Source: an uncultured Streptomyces sp.
GTDB lineage: Bacteria; Actinomycetota; Actinomycetes; Streptomycetales; Streptomycetaceae
DNA: 64,000 bases
Assembly: GCF_947488945.1 (NCBI RefSeq)
Contig: NZ_CANLBS010000005.1
Span: forward strand, 372,001-436,000
Direction of reading: 5' to 3'
In this document: positions 46,239 to 54,843 of the stretch, piece by piece
How the letters are laid out: each line of letters opens with the position of its first letter
How positions within the stretch are numbered: the first letter of the stretch is position 1
Notes under the pieces: model-generated
Told to the model about the DNA's origin: nothing
Databases searched by the model: none
Seen by the model: only the letters and a program-made list of their open reading frames with translations
Translations under genes and position numbers: made by a program

Positions 46239-47537
46239 TCACGGTTGCTTGGCGAAGGCGAGTGCCTGCGCTCCGGCGTATTCCGCGCGGGCACCCAGTT
46301 CGGCCTCTATGCGCAGCAGGCGGTTCCACTTGGCGGTGCGCTCCGAGCGGGTGGTGGAGCCGACCTTGATCTGGCCGGTGCGCCAGCCGACAGCCAGGTC
46401 CGCGAGCCAGTTGTCCTCGGTCTCGCCGGACCGGGCGGACAGGACGGTCCCGTAACCGGCGGCGTGCGCGTGACGGACCACGGTGCGGGCGGCGTCCAGC
46501 GTGCCGGTCTGGTTGGGCTTGACCAGGACGGCGTTCGCGACCCCCTGGGTGATGCCGCGGCCGAGCCTGTCCAGGTCGGTGACGAAGAGATCGTCCCCCA
46601 GCAGCTGCCGGCCCGCGAGCCGCTTGCTCACCAGCGACCACCCGTCCCAGTCGTCCTCGGCCAGGGCGTCCTCAAGAGAGACGATCGGATAATGGGCGCA
46701 CCAGTCGGCCAGTTCCTCGACCAGTGCCGCTGAGGTCAGCTCCCGGTCCTCGGCAGCGAGCCGGTAGGAGCCGTCCTCCCGCTGGAACTGGGTGGCCGCG
46801 ATGTCGATGGCGATACCGACGTCGTCGCCGGGTCGCAGTCCGGCCCGCTCGATGCCCTGGACGAGTACGTCCAGCGCCGTACGGTTGCTGGGCAGGACGG
46901 GGCCCAGACCGCCTTCGTCGGCGACGAGGGCGACGGGCAGGCCTTGCTCGGCGAGGACGTCGGCGGTGCCGGCGCGGATGCGGGAGGCCCAGGCGATGGC
47001 CTGCTCGAACGTGGTGGCGCCCAGGGGCACGGCGAGGAAGTCCTGCACGTCGATCGAGCGGCCCGCGTGGGCGCCGCCCGAGATGATGTTGATCATCGGC
47101 AGGGGGAGCAAGGGAGTGGTGCCGGGTTCGGCGACGGCTTCGTACAGCGGGAGGCGTCGGGCGTCGGCGGCGGCGCGTGCCGTTGCGACCGACACGGCCA
47201 GGATCGCGTTGGCGCCCAGCCGTCCGAGGTCGGCGGTTCCGTCCAATGTCCGCAGGTTGCTGTCGAGCTGCTGCTGGTCGGCGGCGTCCAGGCCGCGCAC
47301 GGCGTCGGCTATCTCGCCGGTCACGTTCGCTACGGCCAGGCGGACGCCGTTGCCGTCGTAGCGGGTCTCGCCGTCGCGCAGTTCCCGTGCCTCGTGCCGG
47401 CCGGTGGAGGCGCCCGAGGGCACCGTCGCCGTGCCTCGTCCGCCGCCCGCCAGCCCGACTTCGCACCCGACGGTGGGCTTGCCCCGGGAGTCGAGGGCTT
47501 CCCAGGCGAAGAGGCGGGTGATGAGGGTGTCGTTCAC
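46239..47537 (-). CDS. Enolase paralogue with altered active site
   Basis: 432 residues and full-length enolase fold. Conserved: ALDSRGKPTV, VPSGASTGRHEARELRD, DEGGLGPVLP, metal ligands in AIDIAATQF, VSLEDALAEDDWDGW and LLGDDLFVTD, and both lysines (LVKPNQTGTL, GQIKVGSTTRS). Changed: the usual SHRSGETED reads SARSGETED (His to Ala), and the loop glutamate of LQEFM is Asp in VQDFLAV. Such changes suggest a 2-phosphoglycerate-like but different substrate, or a slower enolase. CPEP synthase of bialaphos biosynthesis is a known enolase paralogue. The ATGA overlap couples it to an APH-fold kinase. Confidence 0.9.
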   Translation of the reverse strand: MNDTLITRLFAWEALDSRGKPTVGCEVGLAGGGRGTATVPSGASTGRHEARELRDGETRYDGNGVRLAVANVTGEIADAVRGLDAADQQQLDSNLRTLDGTADLGRLGANAILAVSVATARAAADARRLPLYEAVAEPGTTPLLPLPMINIISGGAHAGRSIDVQDFLAVPLGATTFEQAIAWASRIRAGTADVLAEQGLPVALVADEGGLGPVLPSNRTALDVLVQGIERAGLRPGDDVGIAIDIAATQFQREDGSYRLAAEDRELTSAALVEELADWCAHYPIVSLEDALAEDDWDGWSLVSKRLAGRQLLGDDLFVTDLDRLGRGITQGVANAVLVKPNQTGTLDAARTVVRHAHAAGYGTVLSARSGETEDNWLADLAVGWRTGQIKVGSTTRSERTAKWNRLLRIEAELGARAEYAGAQALAFAKQP

Positions 47538-48532
47538 TTCAGGTACTCCCAGGCGTCGGTGATGAGTGCGGGCGAGTGGTGCAGGAGGTCGCGGCCGAGC
47601 GTTCGGGCCCTGTCGCGTGCCTCGGCGTCGAGGTAGGGGGCGGGGCTTTTGCCGTCGACGCGTGCGAGGACGAGGCAGGCGGTCTGCCGGACGAGTTGTG
47701 CTGGGTCGAGGGCGACCACCCCTTCGGTTTCTGTGCGGAGGGTGCGCAGGAAGGTCCGGGCGGCCTCGGCGTACGAGGCTGTGTAGCGGGGCTCGTTGAT
47801 GGTCTTGAGCAGCAGATGGCCGGTGATCCAGGCGGGGTCGAAGGTCGGGTCACCGACGTGGGCGACCTCCCAGTCGATCACCCAGACGCCTTCTCCGGCG
47901 GGGTCGGCGAGCACGTTCTTGGGCGAGTAGTCCCCGTGCACCAGGCAGGTGTGTGCTTCCGCCATGACGGCGACGGTCTCCTCGATCGGCTCGGCGAGGT
48001 CCGGGTGCCGTTCGCGGATGGCGGTGTGGAAGGGATTGACACGCAGTTGCCTGAACACCGTCAGGTCCGTGAACTCGGCCGTCAGACGTGGCTCCTGTGC
48101 GGTCGTCCGCTGCCACGTGCCCAGGACGCGGCCGAGTCGTTCGGCGACCGACAGGCTCACGGCGCCGGCCATGAGGTCGTCGCGCCAGGTGTGCCAGCTG
48201 TGGGGTGCGCGTTCGATGACCAGGTACCCGTCGCTGAGATCGTGCACCTGCGGCACCGCTGCGGGGGTGAGGCAGCCGGCCAGGCGCAGTGCGCGGCCCT
48301 CGGTGTCCAGACGCGCCGTGTCGGCGGTCCAGGACTGGGCCACGCGCAGTTGACTCAGGGCCCGTTTGACCACGACATCGAGGTCGGGGCCGGTGACGGC
48401 GAAGACGTCGTTGGAGACGCCGCCGGTCATCGGCCGGATGTCCGGGGCGGAGTCCGGGGAGGCGAGGCCGCGGCGGACGAGGTGCTCGGTCAGCGCCCGA
48501 GCCTGTTCGGTGCCGACGGGGTGGGCGGTCAT
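47534..48532 (-). CDS. APH-fold small-molecule kinase
   Basis: 332 residues. Kinase motifs are the catalytic loop CLVHGDYSPKNVL and the metal-binding WVIDWEVAHVGDPTFDPAW, with a probable ATP lysine in DLDVVVKRALSQLR. The fold covers aminoglycoside phosphotransferases but also choline, homoserine, methylthioribose and sugar kinases. Lying between a hydroxyacid dehydrogenase and an enolase paralogue, with four-base overlaps on both sides, it more likely phosphorylates a hydroxyacid than an antibiotic. Confidence 0.9.
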   Translation of the reverse strand: MTAHPVGTEQARALTEHLVRRGLASPDSAPDIRPMTGGVSNDVFAVTGPDLDVVVKRALSQLRVAQSWTADTARLDTEGRALRLAGCLTPAAVPQVHDLSDGYLVIERAPHSWHTWRDDLMAGAVSLSVAERLGRVLGTWQRTTAQEPRLTAEFTDLTVFRQLRVNPFHTAIRERHPDLAEPIEETVAVMAEAHTCLVHGDYSPKNVLADPAGEGVWVIDWEVAHVGDPTFDPAWITGHLLLKTINEPRYTASYAEAARTFLRTLRTETEGVVALDPAQLVRQTACLVLARVDGKSPAPYLDAEARDRARTLGRDLLHHSPALITDAWEYLK

Positions 48533-49530
48533 GAACGGTCCTCCAGGGCCGGGCGCAGTGCGGGGCTGTCCAGGACCGCGGGGTTCACGACGGTCGCGGG
48601 GGTGCGCCCGAGCAGCACGTCGGCGGCGTTGGTTGCCGCCTTCCTCGCGAGCTCGGCCAGGGAGCCGTCGGAGGAGAAGGCGACGTGCGGGGTGATCACC
48701 ACGTCGGCGCGGTGACGGAGCGGGTGATCTGCGGGCAGCGGTTCGGGATCGGTGACGTCGAGGCCGGCGCCGGCGATGTCTCCGCGTTCCAGGGCGGCGA
48801 CCAGTGCCTCGGTATCGACCAGCGGTCCTCGCGCGGTGTTCAGCAGGACGGCCGTCGGCTTCATTGTGGCGAGTTCGGCGGCGCCGATCAGGCCACGGGT
48901 GTCGGAGGTGAGAGGACAGTGCAGGGAGACCACGTCCGCTTCGGCCAGCAGCTCCTCCCGGGATGACACGGCGCGGACGCCGTCCGGCAGCTCACCTGTT
49001 CGCCGCTGCAGGGCGATCACGTCCATGCCGAGTGCCTGTGCTCGGGGGACCAGGGCCCGGCCTATGGTGCCCAGGCCGACCAGGCCAAGGACCTTGCCCC
49101 GCAGCCGGACGGGAGTCGGCACGGCGGTCCCGTCCCAGCCGCCACCGCTGATCTGACGGGCCAGGGGCAGGAGTCGCCGGGACAGGGCCAGGAGCATCAG
49201 CAAGGCGTGGTCCGCGACTTCTTCGGAGCAGTAGTCCGGGACGTTGCTGACGATCATGCCGAGCCGCGTCGCGTGGTCGACGTCGATGTTGTCCACGCCC
49301 ACGCCGTACCGGGCCACCGTGAGGCAGCGCGGTGCGGCGTCCAGTACCTCTTGGGACACGTTGGCGAAGCAGGTGAGGATCGCATCGGCGTTCTCGGCCA
49401 AGCGGACGAGTTCTGCGGTCTCACCGGTCTTGGCGACGACGAGTTCGGCGTCCACCCGGGCGAGCACCGAGGTCTCGACGTCCAGGGTCGGCCAGGCATG
49501 GTCGGTGACGAGTACTTTGAACGTGCTCAT
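48529..49530 (-). CDS. D-2-hydroxyacid dehydrogenase
   Basis: 333 residues. The NAD fold is VLGLVGLGTIGRALVPRAQA. The catalytic residues are Arg in LLNTARGPLVDTEAL, Glu in LDVTDPEPLP and His in VITPHVAFSSD. It reduces 2-ketoacids or oxidises D-hydroxyacids; the subgroup includes hydroxypyruvate and glyoxylate reductases. The ATG has GGAG six bases upstream and overlaps the FAH stop by four bases. The next gene is the kinase, suggesting keto acid, hydroxyacid and phospho-hydroxyacid as successive intermediates. Confidence 0.92.
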   Translation of the reverse strand: MSTFKVLVTDHAWPTLDVETSVLARVDAELVVAKTGETAELVRLAENADAILTCFANVSQEVLDAAPRCLTVARYGVGVDNIDVDHATRLGMIVSNVPDYCSEEVADHALLMLLALSRRLLPLARQISGGGWDGTAVPTPVRLRGKVLGLVGLGTIGRALVPRAQALGMDVIALQRRTGELPDGVRAVSSREELLAEADVVSLHCPLTSDTRGLIGAAELATMKPTAVLLNTARGPLVDTEALVAALERGDIAGAGLDVTDPEPLPADHPLRHRADVVITPHVAFSSDGSLAELARKAATNAADVLLGRTPATVVNPAVLDSPALRPALEDRS

Positions 49531-50471
49531 GGCCGGCTCCAAGGCTGGATGTCATGGGGTTCAGCGCCGGCGATGACGTGATTCTGCGTGCCGCCGAGCA
49601 GCTCGACGCTGGTGGTGACGGTGTCACCGGGCTGGAGCGGCCGGTGGAAGTCGTAGCCGTGCCGGCCCCACATCTCCGCCAGACACCCGCCCTGGCAGGT
49701 GCCGGATCCCAGTAGGTCGCCCGGGCGGATCCACGTTCCCCGCGAGGCGTAGGCGGCGAGGGCTTCGAAGCTCCAGGCCATGTTGTCCAGCCGGTCGCTG
49801 CCGAGGAGTTCGCCGTTGAGGCGTACTTCCATGGTCAGGTCGAACGACGCTCCCGATCGGCGTTCTGCCAGTTCATCGGCTGTGACGAAGAATCCGCCCA
49901 GCGCCGTGGCGGTGTCCTTGCCCTTGGCCGGACCGAGCCGCATCCGCATCTCGTGGAACTGCACATCCCGCGCGGAGAAGTCGTTCATCACCACGAAACC
50001 CGCGATGTGCGACGCGGCCTCTTCGACACTCAAGTCCCGGCCGAGCGCCCCGACGACGGCCGCAACCTCCAGCTCGTAGTCGAAACGCTTCGTCCCGGGC
50101 GGTACGGGTACGTCGTCGTTCGGACCGATCGTCGCGTAGGGGTTGGAGAAGTAGAACGTCGGTATCTCCCAGAATTCCGGTGGGATGCCCCCTGCCGGAT
50201 CCAGGGTCTTCACGATGCCCGCGGTGTGCTCGGGGAAGGTGGAGAAATCCCGTACGGTGGGTGGGTCCAGCGGGGCCATCAGTTCGGCCGTGGCCAGCGG
50301 GGTGACCGACTGCCGGGTCCGCAGGGCGGTGGCGGCCGCGTCCGCAAGCCACCCTTCCTCGGCAAGCAGGGCAGGCAACTCCCCGGGCCCAGGTAGATCG
50401 ACCAGATGGTCTTCTGTGTCCAGGACGGCGAGCCGTGGGCCCTGCTGCGTCCGGTGGCGGGCAAACCTCAT
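49527..50471 (-). CDS. Fumarylacetoacetate-hydrolase family protein
   Basis: 314 residues. The FAH-like fold shows FYFSNPYATIGPNDDVPV, the metal glutamates in DYELEVAAVVG, MNDFSARDVQFHEMRMRLGP and the oxyanion region GSGTCQGGCLAEMWG. Members hydrolyse C-C bonds in acylpyruvates or hydrate/decarboxylate ring-cleavage products. It is the first gene of the leftward operon and has AGGAG five bases before the ATG. The promoter region between it and the LysR gene holds a motif shared with two rightward promoters. Confidence 0.92.
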   Translation of the reverse strand: MRFARHRTQQGPRLAVLDTEDHLVDLPGPGELPALLAEEGWLADAAATALRTRQSVTPLATAELMAPLDPPTVRDFSTFPEHTAGIVKTLDPAGGIPPEFWEIPTFYFSNPYATIGPNDDVPVPPGTKRFDYELEVAAVVGALGRDLSVEEAASHIAGFVVMNDFSARDVQFHEMRMRLGPAKGKDTATALGGFFVTADELAERRSGASFDLTMEVRLNGELLGSDRLDNMAWSFEALAAYASRGTWIRPGDLLGSGTCQGGCLAEMWGRHGYDFHRPLQPGDTVTTSVELLGGTQNHVIAGAEPHDIQPWSRP

Positions 50472-50521
50472 CACGTCTCCTTGTGCGGCTCTGTGCGCCG
50501 ATGCTAGGGAGGCGGTGACCA

Positions 50522-50566
50522 GGGCGGAAATACACAGTGTGATTGGCTGCCATAAGCGCTGCGCAT
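50522..50566 (-). promoter_or_regulatory. Shared motif A in the FAH/LysR divergent region
   Basis: On the minus strand, TATTTCCGCCC (50532-50522) follows TCACACTGTG, and ATGCGCA (50566-50560) lies 27 bases upstream. Eighteen of 21 aligned bases around TATTTCCGCCC match motif B before the rightward FAH gene. It is a candidate binding site of the adjacent LysR protein. Confidence 0.55.
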
Positions 50567-50657
50567 ACATACGTGCCAGGGACGGCACGGCCTTGCGCGG
50601 CAGTAGACGTGAGCCGTGGCGGCGCGTGCCGCCGTATCGAAGAGCAGGTGATGAGCG

Positions 50658-51587
50658 ATGAAGCTCGGCCAAGTGGACCTCAACCTCCTCGTCGTCCTCG
50701 ACGCGCTGCTGCGTGAGCAGAACGTGACACGGGCGTCGGAGAGTCTGCACATGACCCAGCCGGCCACCAGCACCGCTCTCGCCAGACTCCGAAAAGTTCT
50801 GGGCGACCCGCTCCTGGTCAAGCACGGTCGCCACATGCAGCTGACCCCACGGGCCGAAGCGCTCGTCGAGCCCGTGCGCGGGGTGCTGGCGACGATCGAG
50901 CAGACGATCGTACGGCCGCCCGGATTCGACCCCGCCCGCGACAGCCGGGTGTTCGCCCTGACAGCCAGTGACTACATCGGCGTCGTACTGATCCGCCCCC
51001 TGCTGGTCGGCATGGCCAGCCTCGCGCCTCACCTCAGGCTCGACCTGGGACCGATCAGCGGGCGGTTCCTCACGGCACTGCAGCGGGACGAGATGGACCT
51101 GGTGGTGCTGCCCGACCGGATCGTCGCGGAGACCGACCTGCGGGACTGCTCCCGGATGCCCGTGATCGAGGACCGGTTCGTCGGCGCCGTCTGGAAGAAC
51201 CATCCCGCGGCCGGGAAACCGCTCACCGCAGACGTCATCGCGGCCCACCCCTACCTGGCCTACCAACCGGTCGGCGGACGAAGCCTGGTGGAGGACGACC
51301 TCGACGCGGCCGCTGTGCCGCGGCGGACCGAGGCCACCGCCAGCACGTTCACCACCATGCCGTTCATGCTCGCCGAAACCGATCTCATCACCATCATCCC
51401 GGAACGCCTCGGGCGCAGAGTCGCGCACGCGGCGGACATCGTCCTGCTGGACACCGACATCGAACTCCAGCCGCTGCGCCAGTCCGCCTACTGGCACTCC
51501 CGGCGCGACGCCGACCCGGGACACCGCTGGTTGCGCGAAAAACTGCTCGCCGTCGCCCAGCGCGCCGGCGACGGCCGCACCCCGTGA
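50658..51587 (+). CDS. LysR-family transcriptional regulator (NodD/aromatic type)
   Basis: 309 residues. The winged helix-turn-helix is LNLLVVLDALLREQNVTRAS to HMTQPATSTALARLRKVLGD, typical of the NodD/NahR branch. The ligand-binding part follows (FALTASDYIGVVLIRPLL). It is divergent from the leftward catabolic operon and lies upstream of the rightward one, so it probably activates both in response to a pathway intermediate. Shared TATTTCCGC motifs near these promoters support this. Confidence 0.94.
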   Translation: MKLGQVDLNLLVVLDALLREQNVTRASESLHMTQPATSTALARLRKVLGDPLLVKHGRHMQLTPRAEALVEPVRGVLATIEQTIVRPPGFDPARDSRVFALTASDYIGVVLIRPLLVGMASLAPHLRLDLGPISGRFLTALQRDEMDLVVLPDRIVAETDLRDCSRMPVIEDRFVGAVWKNHPAAGKPLTADVIAAHPYLAYQPVGGRSLVEDDLDAAAVPRRTEATASTFTTMPFMLAETDLITIIPERLGRRVAHAADIVLLDTDIELQPLRQSAYWHSRRDADPGHRWLREKLLAVAQRAGDGRTP

Positions 51588-51625
51588 CCCGCCCATGCCG
51601 GCCCCACCGCCCACGGGCAGGTGAG

Positions 51626-51663
51626 ATGCGCATAGCTCGTATTCACAGCGTTTATTTCCGCCC
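51626..51663 (+). promoter_or_regulatory. Shared motif B upstream of the rightward FAH gene
   Basis: ATGCGCA (51626-51632), then TCACAGCGT and TATTTCCGCCC (51653-51663), about 50 bases before the GTG start. The same elements, in the same order relative to transcription, lie before the leftward operon. Confidence 0.55.
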
Positions 51664-51711
51664 GCCCGTGCACTGTCACTAGCGTCACCGGCGGAACCGA
51701 AGGAGGACGCA

Positions 51712-52686
51712 GTGAAGCGCTGGGTGGAAGGTCATGCCCTTGGCACCTTCTCGGACGGACAGGACCCGTATGCCGGTCTGGTCGTCGGAGACCGGGTGCT
51801 ACGTCTTGACCAATTCGGGCTGATCGACTCGCCGGTGACGGTCAGAGCGCTTCTGGAGCACTGGGACGCCGTGCAGCCCAGGCTCACAGAGATCGCCGCG
51901 ACCGCGGACGACGTGAACACGCGGCCCCTGACACAGGTACGCGTCCACGCCCCGGTCGACCCGCGTCAGATCATCCAGGCGGGCGCCAACTACCGCTCCC
52001 ACGTCGCCGAGATCATCGTCTCCGGCCGCGCCGACGACGACCCGCGCTCCGAGGACGAACTGCGTCGCGCGGCCGAGGAGATGATGGACGAACGGGCCCG
52101 CACCGGCAGTCCCTTCTTCTTCACCGGTCTGGCATCCGCCCTGTGCGGCCCGGACGACGACGTGATCCTTCCGGCCGAGGCGCACCAGGTCGACTGGGAG
52201 GTCGAACTGACCGTCGTCATCGGCAGGACCGCCCGGCGGGTGCCGCCGGAGCAGGCCATGGATTACGTCGCCGGGTACACCGTCTGCAACGACATCAGCG
52301 CCCGTGACCTGCAGTTCCCGGCCGAGCACCGTGCCCTGGGCGGCGACTGGCTCCGGTCCAAGAACCGTCCGACCTTCCTGCCGTGCGGACCGTTCATCGT
52401 CCCGGCCGGCCTTGTCCCCGACCATCGTGAGCTGGAGTTGACACTCGACCTCAACGGCGAGCGCAAGCAGCGGGACCTCGCCGCCAACCTCCTGTTCGAC
52501 GTGCCCACGCTGATCGCCGAGGCTTCGGCGGCCACCACGCTCCACCCCGGAGACCTGATCCTCACGGGCAGCCCCGCGGGCAACGGGGGTCGCTGGAAGC
52601 GCTGGCTGCGCCCCGGAGACGTGCTGGAAGCCGCGATCACCGGCCTCGGCGGCCAGCGGAACACCTGTGTGGCGGAAAAGGTGTGA
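51712..52686 (+). CDS. Fumarylacetoacetate-hydrolase family protein (second copy)
   Basis: 324 residues. Motifs are QAGANYRSHVAEIIV, the metal-binding DWEVELTVVIG, CNDISARDLQFPAEHR and the C-terminal LTGSPAGNGGRWKRWLRPGD. This is the 2-hydroxyhepta-2,4-diene-1,7-dioate isomerase/fumarylpyruvate hydrolase branch, distinct from the copy in the leftward operon. The start is GTG with AAGGAGG upstream. It is followed by a PDR reductase whose ATG lies seven bases after the stop. Confidence 0.92.
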   Translation: MKRWVEGHALGTFSDGQDPYAGLVVGDRVLRLDQFGLIDSPVTVRALLEHWDAVQPRLTEIAATADDVNTRPLTQVRVHAPVDPRQIIQAGANYRSHVAEIIVSGRADDDPRSEDELRRAAEEMMDERARTGSPFFFTGLASALCGPDDDVILPAEAHQVDWEVELTVVIGRTARRVPPEQAMDYVAGYTVCNDISARDLQFPAEHRALGGDWLRSKNRPTFLPCGPFIVPAGLVPDHRELELTLDLNGERKQRDLAANLLFDVPTLIAEASAATTLHPGDLILTGSPAGNGGRWKRWLRPGDVLEAAITGLGGQRNTCVAEKV

Positions 52687-52693
52687 CCACACC

Positions 52694-53650
52694 ATGGGCG
52701 AGACGCGACGTGTCCGTGACCTCGTCGTAAGGGACAAGCGTCCGTTCGGTGTCCGTACGGTGGAACTTCTGCTGTGCGACCCGGACGGGGGCAAGCTGCC
52801 CAGGTGGCCGGCAGGAGCACACATCGACCTGTTGCTCCCCCATCAGCTGATCCGCCCGTACTCCCTGGCCGGAGACCCTTCCGACACCGCCGGCTGGCGC
52901 CTGCTGATCAGGCGCCCGTCGGCCGCAGACAGCCGGGAAGCGGCCGTCTCGGCTTCCGCGTACGTGCGGGACGTCCTGGCCGTCGGGGACCGGGTGCGGG
53001 CACGGGGACCGTACGACCGCTTCCGGCTGGCAGGGGCCCCCGCGTACCTGTTCCTGGCTTCGGGCGCGGGCATCGCACCGCTCCTGCCGATGGCCCGCCT
53101 GATCCAGGCGGCCCGCGTCTACCCGTGGTCCCTGATCCACGTCGACCGTACAGCGGGGTCCGATGCGCTGCGCGCGGAAGTGTTGTCCCTGGGTCCGGAC
53201 GTATCTGTCCAAGAGGAGCTGGACTTCGACGCGATACTCACCGCGGCCGCACCTGGAACCGCCGTGTACGTCTGCGGTCCGAGCCGCTTCGTAACCGCCA
53301 CGGAGGTGGCCGCGCAGCGCACACCTCACGTGCAAATGCACAGGCAGCGCTTCGACGCGGCGGCCCCCCGGGACGGCAACGGCCGCCCCTGCAACATCGT
53401 GCTGGCCAGACGGGGCGAGCACGTCCACGTCGATGCGGGCACTCCGGTCCTCACCGCTCTGCTCAACGCGGGCGTCGACGTGCCGTACGCCTGCGGCGCC
53501 GGAATCTGCGGCGCCTGCGCCGTCCGGGTCATCGACGGACCCGTTGACCACCGCGACTCCATTCTCACGAAGCACGAACGCGACGGGGGCGCGGTGATCA
53601 TCACCTGTGTCTCACGCGCGTCGGGCGACGGGATCACCCTCGACCTCTGA
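52694..53650 (+). CDS. PDR/VanB-type oxygenase reductase (FMN plus 2Fe-2S)
   Basis: 318 residues. The N-terminal reductase has the flavin motif IRPYSLAGDPSD and the NAD-binding LFLASGAGIAPLLPMARLI, then VYVCGPSRFV. The C-terminal plant-type ferredoxin has ligands in VPYACGAGICGACAVRV and TCVSRASGDG. It passes electrons from NAD(P)H to an oxygenase. No Rieske oxygenase is next to it. The ATG was preferred to a GTG nine codons upstream, which overlaps the FAH gene. Its partner may be the P450 at 58.7 kb or a gene outside the window. Confidence 0.92.
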   Translation: MGETRRVRDLVVRDKRPFGVRTVELLLCDPDGGKLPRWPAGAHIDLLLPHQLIRPYSLAGDPSDTAGWRLLIRRPSAADSREAAVSASAYVRDVLAVGDRVRARGPYDRFRLAGAPAYLFLASGAGIAPLLPMARLIQAARVYPWSLIHVDRTAGSDALRAEVLSLGPDVSVQEELDFDAILTAAAPGTAVYVCGPSRFVTATEVAAQRTPHVQMHRQRFDAAAPRDGNGRPCNIVLARRGEHVHVDAGTPVLTALLNAGVDVPYACGAGICGACAVRVIDGPVDHRDSILTKHERDGGAVIITCVSRASGDGITLDL

Positions 53651-53698
53651 CGCCTTCGCGTGTCCGGAAACGTTACCGGGCGGCGGCGACCTATTCGG

Positions 53699-53736
53699 AT
53701 TTCCGCATGCCAGCAATAGAAAACAAGTATTTCCGC
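53699..53736 (+). promoter_or_regulatory. Shared motif C: two ATTTCCGC copies before the dioxygenase
   Basis: ATTTCCGC at 53699-53706 and 53729-53736 are 30 bases apart, about three helical turns; the second is preceded by T, giving TATTTCCGC as in motifs A and B. The copies lie 80-118 bases before the dioxygenase start. Confidence 0.45.
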
Positions 53737-53816
53737 TGTGTTACCGCGAGCTCCTAACGTCACGTCAACACGAATGCACCGCAGCACCGCCCTCCGGCGG
53801 AGAGTGGAGAACCACC

Positions 53817-54743
53817 ATGGGAGAGATCGCCAAACTCGGCTACGTAGGAGTCGAGTCCCCCGACCACGAGGAATGGCGTACCTGGGCGCCGAAGGTACTC
53901 GGATGCATGATCGGTCCCGATGGCGCGGACGGTGCCGTACGCGTCAAGATCGACGATGCCGACTACCGGATCTCCGTTCACCCCGGCGAGGAGCACCGGT
54001 TCGCGTACGCGGGCTGGGAGGTCCTCAACCACCGTGACCTGGAAGCCGCCGTGAAGCGTCTGGAGAACGCCGGCGTCAAGACCCACGTCGCCGACCAGGA
54101 GACCACCAAAGCGCGCGGTGTGGACCGGCTGGTGCACTTCGAGGACCCCTTCGGCCAGCGCCTGGAGCTGTTCTGCTACCAGGAGTCCGGCTACCGTGAC
54201 TGGAACCCGCCCCGGCCCCACGCCGGGTTCGTCACCGGTGACCAGGGCCTCGGCCACGTCGTCTTCGCCGTACCCGACGTCCGCAAGGCGGTCGACTTCT
54301 ACGTCGACGCCATGGGCTTCCTCACCAGCGACATCATCACGCTCAACGAGCCGCTCGGTGAGATGTGGTTCCTCCGGGCCAACCCACGACACCACAGCGT
54401 CGCCCTGCTCGAAGTCCCCAACTCCCTCGGCCTCCACCACGTCTACCTGGAATCCCGCACTCTGGACGATGTCGGCTACTCCTACTACGACGTCCTGGGC
54501 GGCGACGAGAACCCCGACCTGCTGATGAACCTCGGCAGGCACATCGGCGACCAGACAGTCTCCTACTACATCCACTCGCCCGCCGGCTTCTTCATCGAAT
54601 ACGGCTGGGACGGCCTCGCCATCGACGACCTGGAGCGCAGGTCGCCCCACTTCATCAACGTGCGCAAGGGCAAGCGGCCGGAAATGTGGGGCCACAAGTT
54701 CCGCTTCCAGCCCAACGAGACGGTCAAGCCCTACGAATCCTGA
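53817..54743 (+). CDS. Type I extradiol ring-cleavage dioxygenase (VOC fold)
   Basis: 308 residues forming two VOC modules. The C-terminal module carries the iron ligands: His in GLGHVVFAVPDV, His in SLGLHHVYLESR and Glu in FFIEYGWDGLAI, the 2-His-1-carboxylate set. The N-terminal module (IAKLGYVGVESPDHEEWRTW) lacks metal ligands, as in BphC-type enzymes. It opens a catechol ring next to the hydroxyls. The ATG has GGAG upstream. It is followed by an FAD monooxygenase that could supply the dihydroxy substrate. Confidence 0.92.
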   Translation: MGEIAKLGYVGVESPDHEEWRTWAPKVLGCMIGPDGADGAVRVKIDDADYRISVHPGEEHRFAYAGWEVLNHRDLEAAVKRLENAGVKTHVADQETTKARGVDRLVHFEDPFGQRLELFCYQESGYRDWNPPRPHAGFVTGDQGLGHVVFAVPDVRKAVDFYVDAMGFLTSDIITLNEPLGEMWFLRANPRHHSVALLEVPNSLGLHHVYLESRTLDDVGYSYYDVLGGDENPDLLMNLGRHIGDQTVSYYIHSPAGFFIEYGWDGLAIDDLERRSPHFINVRKGKRPEMWGHKFRFQPNETVKPYES

Positions 54744-54843
54744 ACCCGGCCCCGGAGGATCACGCGCCTCCGGGCCACCAGCACCACGGCCGCGCACCGA
54801 AACACCGCGCACGACAACGAACCGGCCCGGAGGGAGCACGACG

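Noticed and set aside
47534..48532. Aminoglycoside resistance kinase
   Set aside because: The fold fits, but the coupling to dehydrogenase and enolase genes argues for a metabolic kinase.
54751..54774. Hairpin between dioxygenase and monooxygenase as a terminator
   Set aside because: Stem of only eight pairs and no T-tract; the genes are likely co-transcribed, so it is at most an attenuator.
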